From: Dipetalonema caudispina
Lineage: Eukaryota > Nematoda > Chromadorea > Rhabditida > Onchocercidae
DNA: 64,000 nucleotides
Assembly: GCA_013365325.1 (NCBI GenBank)
Contig: JABVXV010000018.1
Span: 186,001-250,000 of the forward strand
Reading direction: 5' to 3'
Position numbers and translations under genes: made by a program. Shown here in pieces: positions 49,892 through 60,900 of this stretch. The notes beneath the pieces are model-generated. The model did no database searches and had not been told where the DNA came from. It saw nothing but the letters and a program-made list of their open reading frames with translations. How positions within the stretch are numbered: position 1 is the first letter of the stretch; each line of letters opens with the position of its first letter.

Positions 49892-52800
49892 TCAACTGAA
49901 TTGTGATTCAAAATATTCATAATTTTGCAAAAGTTCTTGAAGAAGTTGACTGTGCTTAGATGCATAGGTAATGGCATGCAAAATAGGTAAGAATGGTACA
50001 ATAATGTGATGATTCCTTGGTTTTAGGATCATGTGCATCGAATTTTTACTCATTTCATCGCTTGCACCTACAATGTTTGAGTTAAAAATACAGAGAATAG
50101 AATGAATTTCAGTCATTTCTCGCTTTATAAATGTTTTTATTTGATCAATTCCGGATTTATGTGTTACAGTATACCGGACAAGGCTTTTAATATAGTGCTA
50201 TGAACTACCAATACTTTGTTCAGCGATGCATTTGTGATGGCTTAGCTATAAATTGAATAAGTTCACCATCCTAAAAAGCGGAAGTTCAGGAGAGAAACGG
50301 ATAATCGGAATGAGTAGATTGGAAATCGTTCAACAACCTTTCTATACTCTGAAAAACGGAGTTGACAAAAACATGATCATACAAATTTACCTTCCACTTG
50401 AGTAAGATCTTCCGGTGAATAAGGATCAAATGAGACTGGTTTCACTATCGTTGGCAACAGTTCCACTTTGCAATTTTCATTCAGTTCTCCGGCTGCATCC
50501 GGAGAAATTGCTACATCTTGTCCGCAATAACAGTATGAATCAATCTAATTATTTAATGCATATATATGGCTGCTTAAACTTGTCAAAAGTGGCACATTTC
50601 AGTAAAGAACCAAACTCTTCAGAGGACAATTTGTTGGTTATGACAGAACGCCATGCTGACCACAGTTGCTTTCGTAAAAAAGAAGTCTGAATCTAATGTT
50701 TAGCATTACCAAAATGAAGTGGTCAATATAGTGCTGAGGAATTTATTAATTCTGTAAATTTAAGAGATTATCTTACCGGCAAAACCTCTGTCGGTGAAGG
50801 AATCTCTTCAGCTGCAATCAGTTTTGTAGCACTGACAGATTCTCCTGGTTTAGTCTATAATAAACAAGGGGATTCTCAATCATAATTCAAAAATTAATTT
50901 CGAATGACCCCTCTGTTACTGCTCCTCCTCATTCATTTTAATTCTTTAAATTAAAATTAAAAAAATAGAAAATGCAAAGATCAAATGATAAAATACAAAG
51001 GACGTTAAAAAACCTTTTCATATCTTTCGGCTGTAGACAACTGTGCTGGCGGTAATCTTTTTGCATTTGATGCTAACATCTATAAATAAATTATACTTAA
51101 AAGGATATTAAGTCCTGAGTTAAATTCGAATATATAGCAAAGAAAAAATTTTCTACATGACCTATCACAGAGAAGATCAATAGTTGAGGAAGATGAGGGC
51201 TAGAAGGAATCTTCGTAAGATGTCCAAGAGGAAAGTAGTATCCTATAATTCACGGATAGTTGATACTGAATACATTCATACTAAAAATATGAAAGCACTC
51301 ATATCAAGCGCCATCAGATACTGTAGTTATGATAAAATGCTATTTGATTTCTCGCTAAAATTACAAATTATTGATATTATCATACCTTATCATCTCGTAA
51401 TTCTCCTGACTTCTCTAGTGATAGTGATGGTCTTGGCTGAAAATTTAAATGCAAGTATCAGATGAATATTCTGGTCATCTTTATAAAACTTCGAGCCATT
51501 AAAATGTCATCAAATTTTAGAAATTTTAACCGTTAAACCATAAACTAAATGCAGCATGGTTTTCAGTAGTAATATTGTACAATGGACATTAGCTATTTAG
51601 ATTTCATTATATCATTCCATCCGTTTGACCACTTTAATTGTAAACGAAATCTCATAATGCTTACTGATTCTTTATGTTTCCAGACAATTGCAGGTGGATA
51701 ACTTTCACTCGAATATTGGTTTCGGCTCTTTTCCTATATTAATTCAATAATTTAAAGATTGATCAGATCAATAAAAAAAATCATTTCAACCTTAAATGCA
51801 CTTAGCAGCATCTATCAACCGTAAACAAGAAATGGTAAAATAAAAATTACCGATGGAGAAGTTGATGAGATCGTGTTTTCCATTGCTTCGACATAACTGC
51901 CAAATATTAATAAATGTTAATTAGTCTAATTAGAAATTAAATATATGAATTTCCTACCAGTATTGAATTTTTTATTCGAATACACAATTGGCAGTATTAA
52001 AAGAAGAATCAAAAATAAAAAAAACGAACGATGGTGAATAATCTTTGATTTTTCTTGATTTGCTGGACGTATCCTGAAAAATAAAAATAAAGTTATTAAG
52101 AAACTAAAAATGCATCTGTTACAAAATGATGGCCATTTCAAAAATCTTAAACATTTAAAGAAAAACAATGACGCTAATGAAACTTAAACACATGCAGCTA
52201 AATCTTAAAAAAATATTAGAATTCTTAAAAATAATTATATTAATTTTTCATCCCAGTTTATTCCTTATTCTTATTTCATTCATTTAATAATGCAATCTTC
52301 TCGAACATTTCCTCTATTCCACAAAAAAAAAACAAAATGCGGACTGTTCTTCTTTTTCTTTTATTTAATCTTTTATGGATTAAGTAGGAAAAGGCATAAA
52401 TTACTATTATAAATAAAGCATTATCAAATTTATATGTTAAAAAATATTCAAATAAACATTGAAAAATTAAGTGAGAAAATCAATAAAAAGAAATTGTCTG
52501 GACTAATTAAAATTAAGAGAAATATTAGATGTACTAAATATAAATGTCGAAGATGAAAATTTGGCAGCATTTATTATTTTTCATCGTTTTCTAAATAAAT
52601 TTTAAAATTTCAGAACGATTCATTTGCTACTGCTATTATACGAACCAATTTAGCTAAGCTGTCGCCAAAGACTTCAGGAGAAGTGGTATATCGCATTTTT
52701 GCTGAATCCGTCATTTTTTTCCTAAAATTGAAGGAATGATATATCCATGGTATGCCGTGATATAAAATTCTCTTCTACTTCTAAATTGTCAAACCATTTC

Positions 52801-55335
52801 AATTATAGAATTTATTGTGCTTGGCTCAACATATTCACTCTTTCAGCAGGACAATCCTTCCCGTTAGATCTCGGGAAATCTTTCATCGTTATTTACTTAC
52901 ATATGTGAGACATGTTTTTTTTGTCGGGCTGCCTGAATACGTCCTTTCTTTTTTGCTACTAATCGTTCTACTGATTTTGTTTCTTTCTCCAAACTTCTCT
53001 CTTTACGAGTACTTTCCTGTAATCGTAATTTTTAATTTATATTTTAAAGATGTAATCGAATAGTCCGGAAGAAGAGAGCAAACATTTTCAGGATTTTCTT
53101 ATACATCATTTATGTCCCCGATAACTTCGAAATTTTTATTTTGCTTCTAAAATGCTTCTGAAGTCAGCCATTAAATGAATTATCATTAATAAATAAAGAT
53201 AGCTGTCGAAATATCCAAATTCATTTCGACTACTTTATTCTACTACAATCAGATTTAAACAAACTGTGCAAAGGTAATGAAATACCTTTTTCTTGAGGAA
53301 GTAATGCAAAAAGATGAAGCCGGTAACAACGGTGATGCATGCTCCAATAGTGAACTTTATCTTTGTGTTGCTTTTCATGCTTACTTTTCCCTTTTTTTTA
53401 AAAAATAAAAACTGTTTTAAATAAATTATGAGAAAAGTAATTCATTTCTTTTCATCTCTCTCCATTTATCAGGAATACAGTAATCTCTCCTAGTGTTACT
53501 TTTTTACCTCTTTAGGATATTTTTAACATATCTTAAATAAGGTTCCATGCGATGATGAAGAGATAAATGTTTGTGGTTCGAAAATACCATAAATAAGGGG
53601 AATATTTAAGGTATTACATAATTTAAATTATTCAATTAAAGAATTGTCTAATTTTTGGTCTTTAGAAGATGAAGCTTTTAGCTATTCCAAGTACAGCTTT
53701 TATTTTAGTTTATTTCCCATTAATAAAAACAAATTGCGTGATAAACATATTAAGAATTTTCATATTATTAGATATCAAGCCAGCATATTAACATGAATCG
53801 AACTTTTTAGAAATTTATTTAGCATAGAATACAGGAGATTAAATATGTCTACTGTCAGCTATTTATCCGGAAGCAAAATTTATTTCCATTTGTCTCTCAT
53901 TTAATGGATTGCTACAGGTGTAAGAAGCGAATTAACCTAATTAACCGAAATAACTTATCCAAATATGTGATGAAGGATTGAAACTCCTGAAGAACCTGAA
54001 GGTTAAATAGAGTTAAACAAGTACGACGTATGGGTTGAAAACAGGAACAGATCACAATAAGTGGGTTCTCAGGTAACATAACACCTACTTGTAATGTAAT
54101 GTAACAATATTTGGAAATGCAAAAGATGTTGAAGTGAGAATATTGCGACAAATATTTTCAAAAAAGTATTATTTAAAGCTGTATATTTCTGTTGCATTTG
54201 AAATATATCATTTCCATATCATTGATTTTTCTAACGAACTTTCAGAAGCATTTTTAAAACAAAATTTTTCTCACTGAATTCGGTTTGAAAATATTTGGAA
54301 TTATTCTAACAGATATAAACTTCCACTTCCGTTTAGTTCAAAATCTGTTAATTTAAGAAAGCATAAGTATAAGGACTATAAGCTTATCCAATAGAAAAGC
54401 CAAGATAATCCTAAACTGTACAACAAAGAAAAGATTTTTTCATGAGAAAGCGATCACCCTGCTGCAATAATATGAGCTGATCAATAAAATGCTCAATGAA
54501 AAATAACGCTCATCTAGAGCTGCCAGACCATTTTAATCGATCATTATTTTCATCCATAATTTGCTTATTTTGCTTTTTACAATGTTCTATTTGACATAAT
54601 TTGCATAAGTTACTATATAGTCTCAAAAGTTCTCTTAGATTATATTGCAAACTTCTGACAATTCTTATTATCGGAAGATAAATTCATCATTTTTACAGCA
54701 ATTTATCATTTTTGATAGTTCTTACATTTTTCTTTGCCAGTTTAAGGCAAATAATTTCTGCTCATTGATTTCTTTGTTAAACATGAGAAAAGAGAAGAAG
54801 TGATAGTTACGATTTACACCTTTCTGCATAGCAAATTGAATCTGTTGGATTAAATTCAAATTCAAACGAAAATCCTAAAGAACCAATCGTTAAATTCCTC
54901 ACTCACATTTTTCTCTTTCTCATGCTTAGATTTGTCTTCCACTAAAAATAAGGATGAGACAATAATTTTTGTGAGGAATGAAAAAGTATATAACAGATGT
55001 AGGATATTGGAGTAAACTTAATAACACTTCCTTATGTTATCATTAATTTGACAGAGAAGATTTCTTATCATTTACTGATTCTATGTGCTAACTCATCTCC
55101 AACCTAATAGTTGTAATTGACCTGCAAAAGTCATAAATAATACCTCATTTCTCTTATCTTCATTTTCTCTTCTCTTTAATGATCTTTCCTAGCAACAATA
55201 CGCTTTTATAATAAACTTTTCATTCGGAATGGCATGATGATGGCGATCGATGATGGTTATCTTATGTGACAAATGAATTTCACCATATCTATCGGACAGA
55301 CAGCTGCTCATACTGTCATCCGTACATGAACTCAT
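49892..55335 (-). CDS. Unrecognised single-pass membrane protein with a long charged tail, encoded by many mini-exons
   Basis: Thirteen exons in transcription order are phase-continuous: 55335-55284, 54941-54907, 53390-53286, 53016-52901, 52721-52646, 52073-52030, 51896-51851, 51733-51665, 51436-51386, 51079-51014, 50854-50777, 50544-50391, 50067-49892 (TGA). Product 355 residues. The ATG at 55335 lies 3 bases after TTTCTCAG, a likely spliced-leader acceptor. A single hydrophobic segment (about residues 42-61) is followed by KKK and a strongly basic helix-like stretch (62-105), then a Ser/Pro/Glu-rich tail without domains I recognise. Most exons are 35-120 bp. Weak points: the donors after 52646 and 52030 are both GTTCGT. 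Without the first of these, the 52.7 kb exon runs on to a TGA at 52610, giving a short form. The last exon may be alternative to the 39.9-42.9 kb block. This could be a scaffold or anchor at an internal membrane, but that is inference only. Confidence 0.5.
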
Positions 55336-55861
55336 GAGCTGAGAAACAAATCTTTCGTAAAAATCTGATGCGGCCGTATGAAGTACAACACTTTTCCGGA
55401 TTAGTTTTCGTCAAGTATTTTTTTACGTTGTATGTTTCATGATTTGAGAGTATATGGATAGGTTCCTCCCGGATTTTAGATTTGTTTTTATGCAAGAATG
55501 CAGGATGTACTGGTAAGAAGGCTTGCTACTTCCTCAATTTTAGGTTAGTCTCCATGCTATCTTTTCTAATCTTGAAATTCAAAAAATTCTTTTAGGTATA
55601 TGGTAGTGCAAAACTGGTTAGGTTAGGTTACAATTATTCATGTTTGAGGTTTAAGCTTTAAGCAATGATCTTTTGTTTGCTTTTAACAGTACATGATTTA
55701 ATTGAGGAAATTAGGCTCTATTTGTGTGACTAAATTGAGTTATCATTAAGCATCATCAGATAACGTTATATTATGGAATTTTAATCTTTGGATGTTTTTT
55801 TACGTTAAATATAAGACGAATTAGTAATTCTTGATAATGAATTAGTAATAGTACAGGAAGA
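55336..55861. promoter_or_regulatory. Divergent intergenic region between the minus-strand membrane-protein gene and the macrodomain gene
   Basis: About 525 bp separates the two start codons, which read away from each other, so both promoters should lie here. A spliced-leader-type acceptor abuts each ATG (TTTCTCAG before 55335 on the minus strand; GTACAG ending at 55856 on the plus strand). A (GGTTA)3 run lies at 55616-55630. No TATA box is convincing in this AT-rich context. Confidence 0.4.
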
Positions 55862-56849
55862 ATGGCAAAGGTGAAAAAATGGACCGAGACGACAACAGCT
55901 GCTGAATTGACAAAATCAAGCAATCCGCTTGCTAAACTTATTGCCATTGACAAAGGCGACATTACGAAGTTGGAAATTGATGCCATCGTTAACGCTGCCA
56001 ATAGCTCACTTTTGGGTGGTGCGTTGTTTTTCTTTTTTTTTTTTTTTCTAAAACTATTTAAATCAGCTCCGTTCGAAAGCTGATCCATTCACTTTCACGT
56101 TGTTTGTTTTAGGTGGCGGTGTTGATGGAGCCATTCACCGTGCAGCAGGTCGACGTTTATATGATGAATGTAAAAAGTTGAATGGTTGTAAAGTTGGAGA
56201 AGCAAAAATAACAGGAGCTTATGATATGAAGCATATTAAACGTATGTTTTCAAAATGGGTTTCCACTTTCCTGTTCTTTTAAAATCTTTTATTTTATGTT
56301 TGGCTATTTTTTCAGATGTAATACACACAGTGGGACCCCAAGTTCATTCTAAAGTTTCCGAAGAACAGCGAAATCTGTTGAAATCTTGCTATATTGAGTC
56401 CCTTAATATTGCCACTGCGAATAATTTGAGAACTATTGTAAGTAATTTGTTTTTTGAAGTGTTAATAAGCAATTTAAAATTCGAAGTTGCTATAGACAAT
56501 TCACTTGTCTTTAAATGAATCTTTTTCAACAACAGTAAAAATAAGAAGCTTCAGGCTTTTCCGTGTATTTCGACAGGCGTGTATGGTTATCCAAATGATG
56601 ACGCATGTAACGTTGTTATTACTTCAGTTTTGGTATGGCTGGAAGAAAATAAAGACAAAGTAAGGGTTTTTCAATTTATTTAAATTTCGAACAGTATTTC
56701 TTTTAATATTATAAATAGTGTCTTTTCCAAAGCAAACAAATAATAATAGTATGTTGTTTAATTTTTAGATTGATAGAATAATCTTCGTCACATTTTTGGA
56801 CAAGGACTACGACTTATACAAGAAATGCCTGAAAGAAAGACTGACTTGA
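55862..56849 (+). CDS. MACROD-type macrodomain protein (ADP-ribose / O-acetyl-ADP-ribose hydrolase)
   Basis: Five exons, 55862-56018, 56113-56241, 56316-56437, 56555-56659 and 56769-56849 (TGA), encode 197 residues that are nearly all macrodomain. Family hallmarks are intact: GDIT at 32-35, the ADP-ribose-binding NAAN (44-47) followed by the Gly-rich [10 protein letters not shown] loop across the first splice, HTVGP after the second intron, and the STGVYGYP phosphate-binding loop (about 142-149). MACROD1/2-like enzymes remove mono-ADP-ribose from acidic residues and deacetylate O-acetyl-ADP-ribose; all the residues usually cited for this appear present. The donor GGTG|GTGCGT was chosen because it restores the four-glycine loop; the donor three bases earlier would give three. 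There is no obvious targeting sequence. AATAAA near 57050 is a plausible poly(A) signal. Confidence 0.93.
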
Positions 56850-57957
56850 ATGTAAGAAGGGATGTTTGTGCATAAGCCGAAGTCTTTTTTCTATCTCTGA
56901 TAGTATTGTATTATTGAGTTATCAATTTGTTTATAGCAAGTTCTTTTTTTTTAGCAGTTTCTTCCGGAGTTTTCTAGTGTACATTAAGCAAGTTTGATGT
57001 AAATGTAAATGAATACTTTGAAAAATATTATTCACTTTCGACATTAGCTAATAAACATTGGTGTGATGACGTTCTTACTTCTTTTATATATATCGAGAAG
57101 TTTCTAACAAAGTTACGGGCATGAATTTCATAATTTTTACCGTATTTCATTGAAAAAATTAAAGGATTGAGAAGCATTATTAGTGTTATATGGTAGTGAA
57201 TTATATTTCGGTGATCGCCGACATAAAATTTATTTCAGTCATCAACTGAAAGAAATTTTATGGTAATAAGGCAACCTTATTATTTACTTTTTGTATCGAC
57301 TTACAGAGAGTAAGTGGTAGAGACTAACCTAGTTCTTTGTGGTAGAAAGTGTTGAGAGACTAATTAAAATTTAATCATTTAAAATTTCCATTTAAAAAAT
57401 TTTTGACGGTATTCGATATCATGCTAAAACACCAAAAATTTCTTCAATTCAGCATTGCTATCTACGTATATTTGTGTTACAATTTAACATACTAAACACT
57501 TTGCAATTTAGTATGTGATGTTATGTCTTATGCTTATAATGATGGATAGGAAATTGTATGAAAAAAAAATATGGATTCTTTATAAGTTGAAAATTATTCG
57601 TAACATTGCTACCAATAAATATTATTATTTGCAAAGTTAGCGTGTTTCTGTTATGTTCCCTACTAATTGTATATAGAATTTATGTGTTTATTCCACTAAT
57701 AAAAATGAATGAAAAGTTTCTTATTGATTTTTTGATGAGCAGTCCGTGACTGTTCTAAATTAAGTCTACTTCTGGTTATTCGGAATGTGGAAAACTTTAA
57801 TTTCACTATCAAGTTGAGGAAGAGAAATAGACTGTATTTTTGCAGCTTTTTTGCACGGAAGATCAGCATTTCTGATGTTATTGGTAAACCATCAAGAAGT
57901 TACGAAAAAGGGTTTAATGTTCCTTCTTTATCGTTGAGGACAGTGATACTACTTTTA
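56850..57957. other. Intergenic region between the macrodomain and KCTD3-like genes
   Basis: Holds the macrodomain 3' UTR with AATAAA near 57050 and the leader of the next gene. A 3' splice acceptor (TTTTTGCAG, AG at 57844-57845) lies about 110 bp before the BTB start codon and may be its spliced-leader or 5' UTR acceptor. Nothing else was recognised. Confidence 0.4.
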
Positions 57958-60900
57958 ATGGCGGAACAGATTGTTAATTTAAATGTTGGCGGACATAGGT
58001 TTGCAACTTCGCGACAAACTTTGACATGGATACCGGATACGTTCTTCACGAGGTTTGTTACTAATAACCTTTATATACTGTGAAGACTTTTTATTCTTAT
58101 AAAATAAATCAGGGAGGACAATGAGGGGATTCTGTGATCGTACTAAGACAAGATCTTATAAACCGAAATGACTTTACCGTGGCAGTTCATTTGACTCCAT
58201 CTGTTCATGAAGTGCTTACATTATGAAATTTGTGACATATTTACTGAACTTTCTTATATAGATTGCTGTTTCAGTTTGCTGAGCGGAAGAATTCCTACTG
58301 TACACGATGAAACAGATGCGGTAAATTGTTTTGCTATTCAGATGAATTCTTAGCCTGATTTTCATGTAATGACCTTCCTCTTGTGATTTCTGTAATTTTA
58401 ATTTCTTGAGTTGCCAACATCTTAACACTAATAGTTTCGATCTCGCCGAACAAGGATTTTCGTTTTTTTGCTATTTGCTATCCTTTTTATTTGTACTGGT
58501 CGTACTTTTGATATTTTTTAGAGAATGCAGTTCCAAATATTTTATTACGCTAGTGATTTCAGGTCTTCATTGATAGAGATCCAGAAATGTTTCGAATAAT
58601 TTTAAATTATCTACGGACAAAGCAAATTGATTTGAGGTGAAATTAAACTTTCTAATAATTTTTCTCTGGTACTCTCTTTTTCTTTACTGCTGTGTCCTCA
58701 CCTATTTCTTCGCATTATTATCTATACTTAATGTATTTCCTAGCGGAGTGAGTCTAGTGAATCTGAAACATGAAGCTCAATATTACGGCTTGGGACCTCT
58801 AGTAAAACGGTTAACTCTTTGTGAAGAATTAGACGAATGTGCTTGTGGCGATGTACTTTTTAATGCTTACTTACCTCCACCTGTGTTACCGATAAATGAA
58901 GGTATGTTTTGGTATTGATTAAATTCAATTAAAAGGGAGGAATTCTAAAGTTTTTTCTGAAGATTCATTCATTAGTCGGTTTGAACCAGTTAGAGTTTCG
59001 AAAATTGGCTTAGCAAAGTTATGCTTTTAAAGTTAATCTTTTTTCATCATGAATTTAAAATGATATTCTTTAAAAAAGAAGGAAATGAATAATGAGGATT
59101 CATTCGTCATTTTGAATTTCAAAAATTGGCTTAGCAAAGTTATGGTTCTAAGGTTACTCGTCTCCATCACCAAATTCTGCAAGAAACAACCAGAATCCGT
59201 CAAACTCATCATTAGGTTCACGTGGCTTAATTTCGGTTCCCTTTCCTTCTCTTCACTCGCGCAATCTAAGTGAACATGCAGCAGTGCCTGCAGTTGAAAT
59301 GGGATCAAGCAGTTCTGCATTCAGAGCATCCCAACAGCCACGTTTGCTCCCAAGCATGGAAGCTAAATTTCAGGTGAGGACCAGTATGTGGATAACTTGT
59401 TACTATAACCCAAATAAGTTTGATTGGATCATCCACTTTTCTCGAACTTATCTTTAGTTATGCAGAAGATGTAAGAAAAATGAACATTTTCAAATTTAAT
59501 TAATGAATAGGAATAAAAGGCTGCTTGAATAATAGCAGAATTGGAGGAATCTCTTTGTGTTGTATAAGTGGAAGACAAAAGATGTACCAGAATTTATTTG
59601 TTCCAGGTACCGCATGCTGTAGAAGCACTGGTCGGAAAAGCTATAAAAGACAACCCAAGTTTCCCAACAAAGCAGTCGTCATCTACTGAAAGTCATGCTT
59701 CATTTACAAATGAAGGTAAACCCTAATTCATTATATGTGCTTTTTATTTAAATACATTTTTAAATTTTCAACTTCTAAATCCAAAATTTCCAGTTAATGC
59801 AGAAAAGTCTGAAGCAGCAGACTTATCAGTGGAAAGTAGCAGCAGCACGTCAAGAAACATGCCGCAACATGTTGCTTCTCATCTTTCAACAGCTAAATCA
59901 GATTTTGTGGGATATCTTGAATTTTTCTTCCTCAGTGAAATTCTTTACTTTTTAAGCGGCAAATTTGGGATGGTATACATAAAATGGCTCAACTTCTTTA
60001 ATATCCATTAAATTATGGTCTTTCCGAATCGTAATTTCGGAAACTGGAATAAGTTTCGATATAATTTTAGCAGAAACAAGTTTTAAGATGTTTCAATAGT
60101 GATTCAGTTGATATTGCTTGTAAATTTAAGGAGTGTGATATCTAACATATAGATATTTCAGAGCGCACACAGTGTTTGCAGCAACCCTTCTAAAACTTAC
60201 CAAAGCCTGATGAAAAAGAGTTCGTTTGAATTGACCCGTCAGGTAATAATCTGAATTAACTTGATTTCATCGCTGACAGTCGTTTCATCACATCCATTTA
60301 CATTAATTATACCGTAACACATAACCTCACTAGTTTACTTTTCTACTCTGAACTTTTCTGTTCTAGTATTTCTATTTTTTTACTCGATTAGTCATATTGT
60401 TTATGATCGCTGTGTAAAATAAATTAATCATCATAGGTTCATTTATTTTACAGAGCGGTTACAGATTCATTTACAACTAGTTCCGTTGACATAACTGTAG
60501 TCTAGTCTCAGTGAATTCAGTGAAGTATTGAAATGAATAGTACCGAATTGTAGTTTTTTGTTTTTATTAATTTATCTTTTCAGTTTAATTTCAGCTGAAA
60601 GGCGAGTTATCATTGCTGATGCGTTATTCCGCTCGGATGTCTGATCAGCTATCGGAGCCCCTACGAGTTCGAGTGATTCGAGCACATTATAATGCGGTTG
60701 CGGTAGGCTATGCAAATTTTGTATGTTGTTACAGGTAATGGTTTAGTTGACACATTATTAGCTTTTCCTTCCAATAGCATTGTTTGCAGTTGTTTGAGGT
60801 AAATTGTTCAATTTGTTGTGCTTATTTGTTTGAAGTATGGAAAGTTTTTTGCAAGCACTCGAGAAAAAAATCATCATAAAAAGAGGAAATCTACTTCTTT

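Noticed and set aside
51184..51465. Plus-strand open frame of 93 codons
   Set aside because: Antisense shadow: the minus-strand exon 51436-51386 lies inside it with good splice sites.
53912..54151. Minus-strand open frame of 79 codons
   Set aside because: It lies in an intron of the minus-strand gene, lacks matching acceptor and donor phases, and has a composition typical of AT-rich noise.
55616..55630. Three GGTTA repeats, telomere-like
   Set aside because: Only three units, and the nematode telomere repeat is TTAGGC; this lacks the C and lies between two genes.
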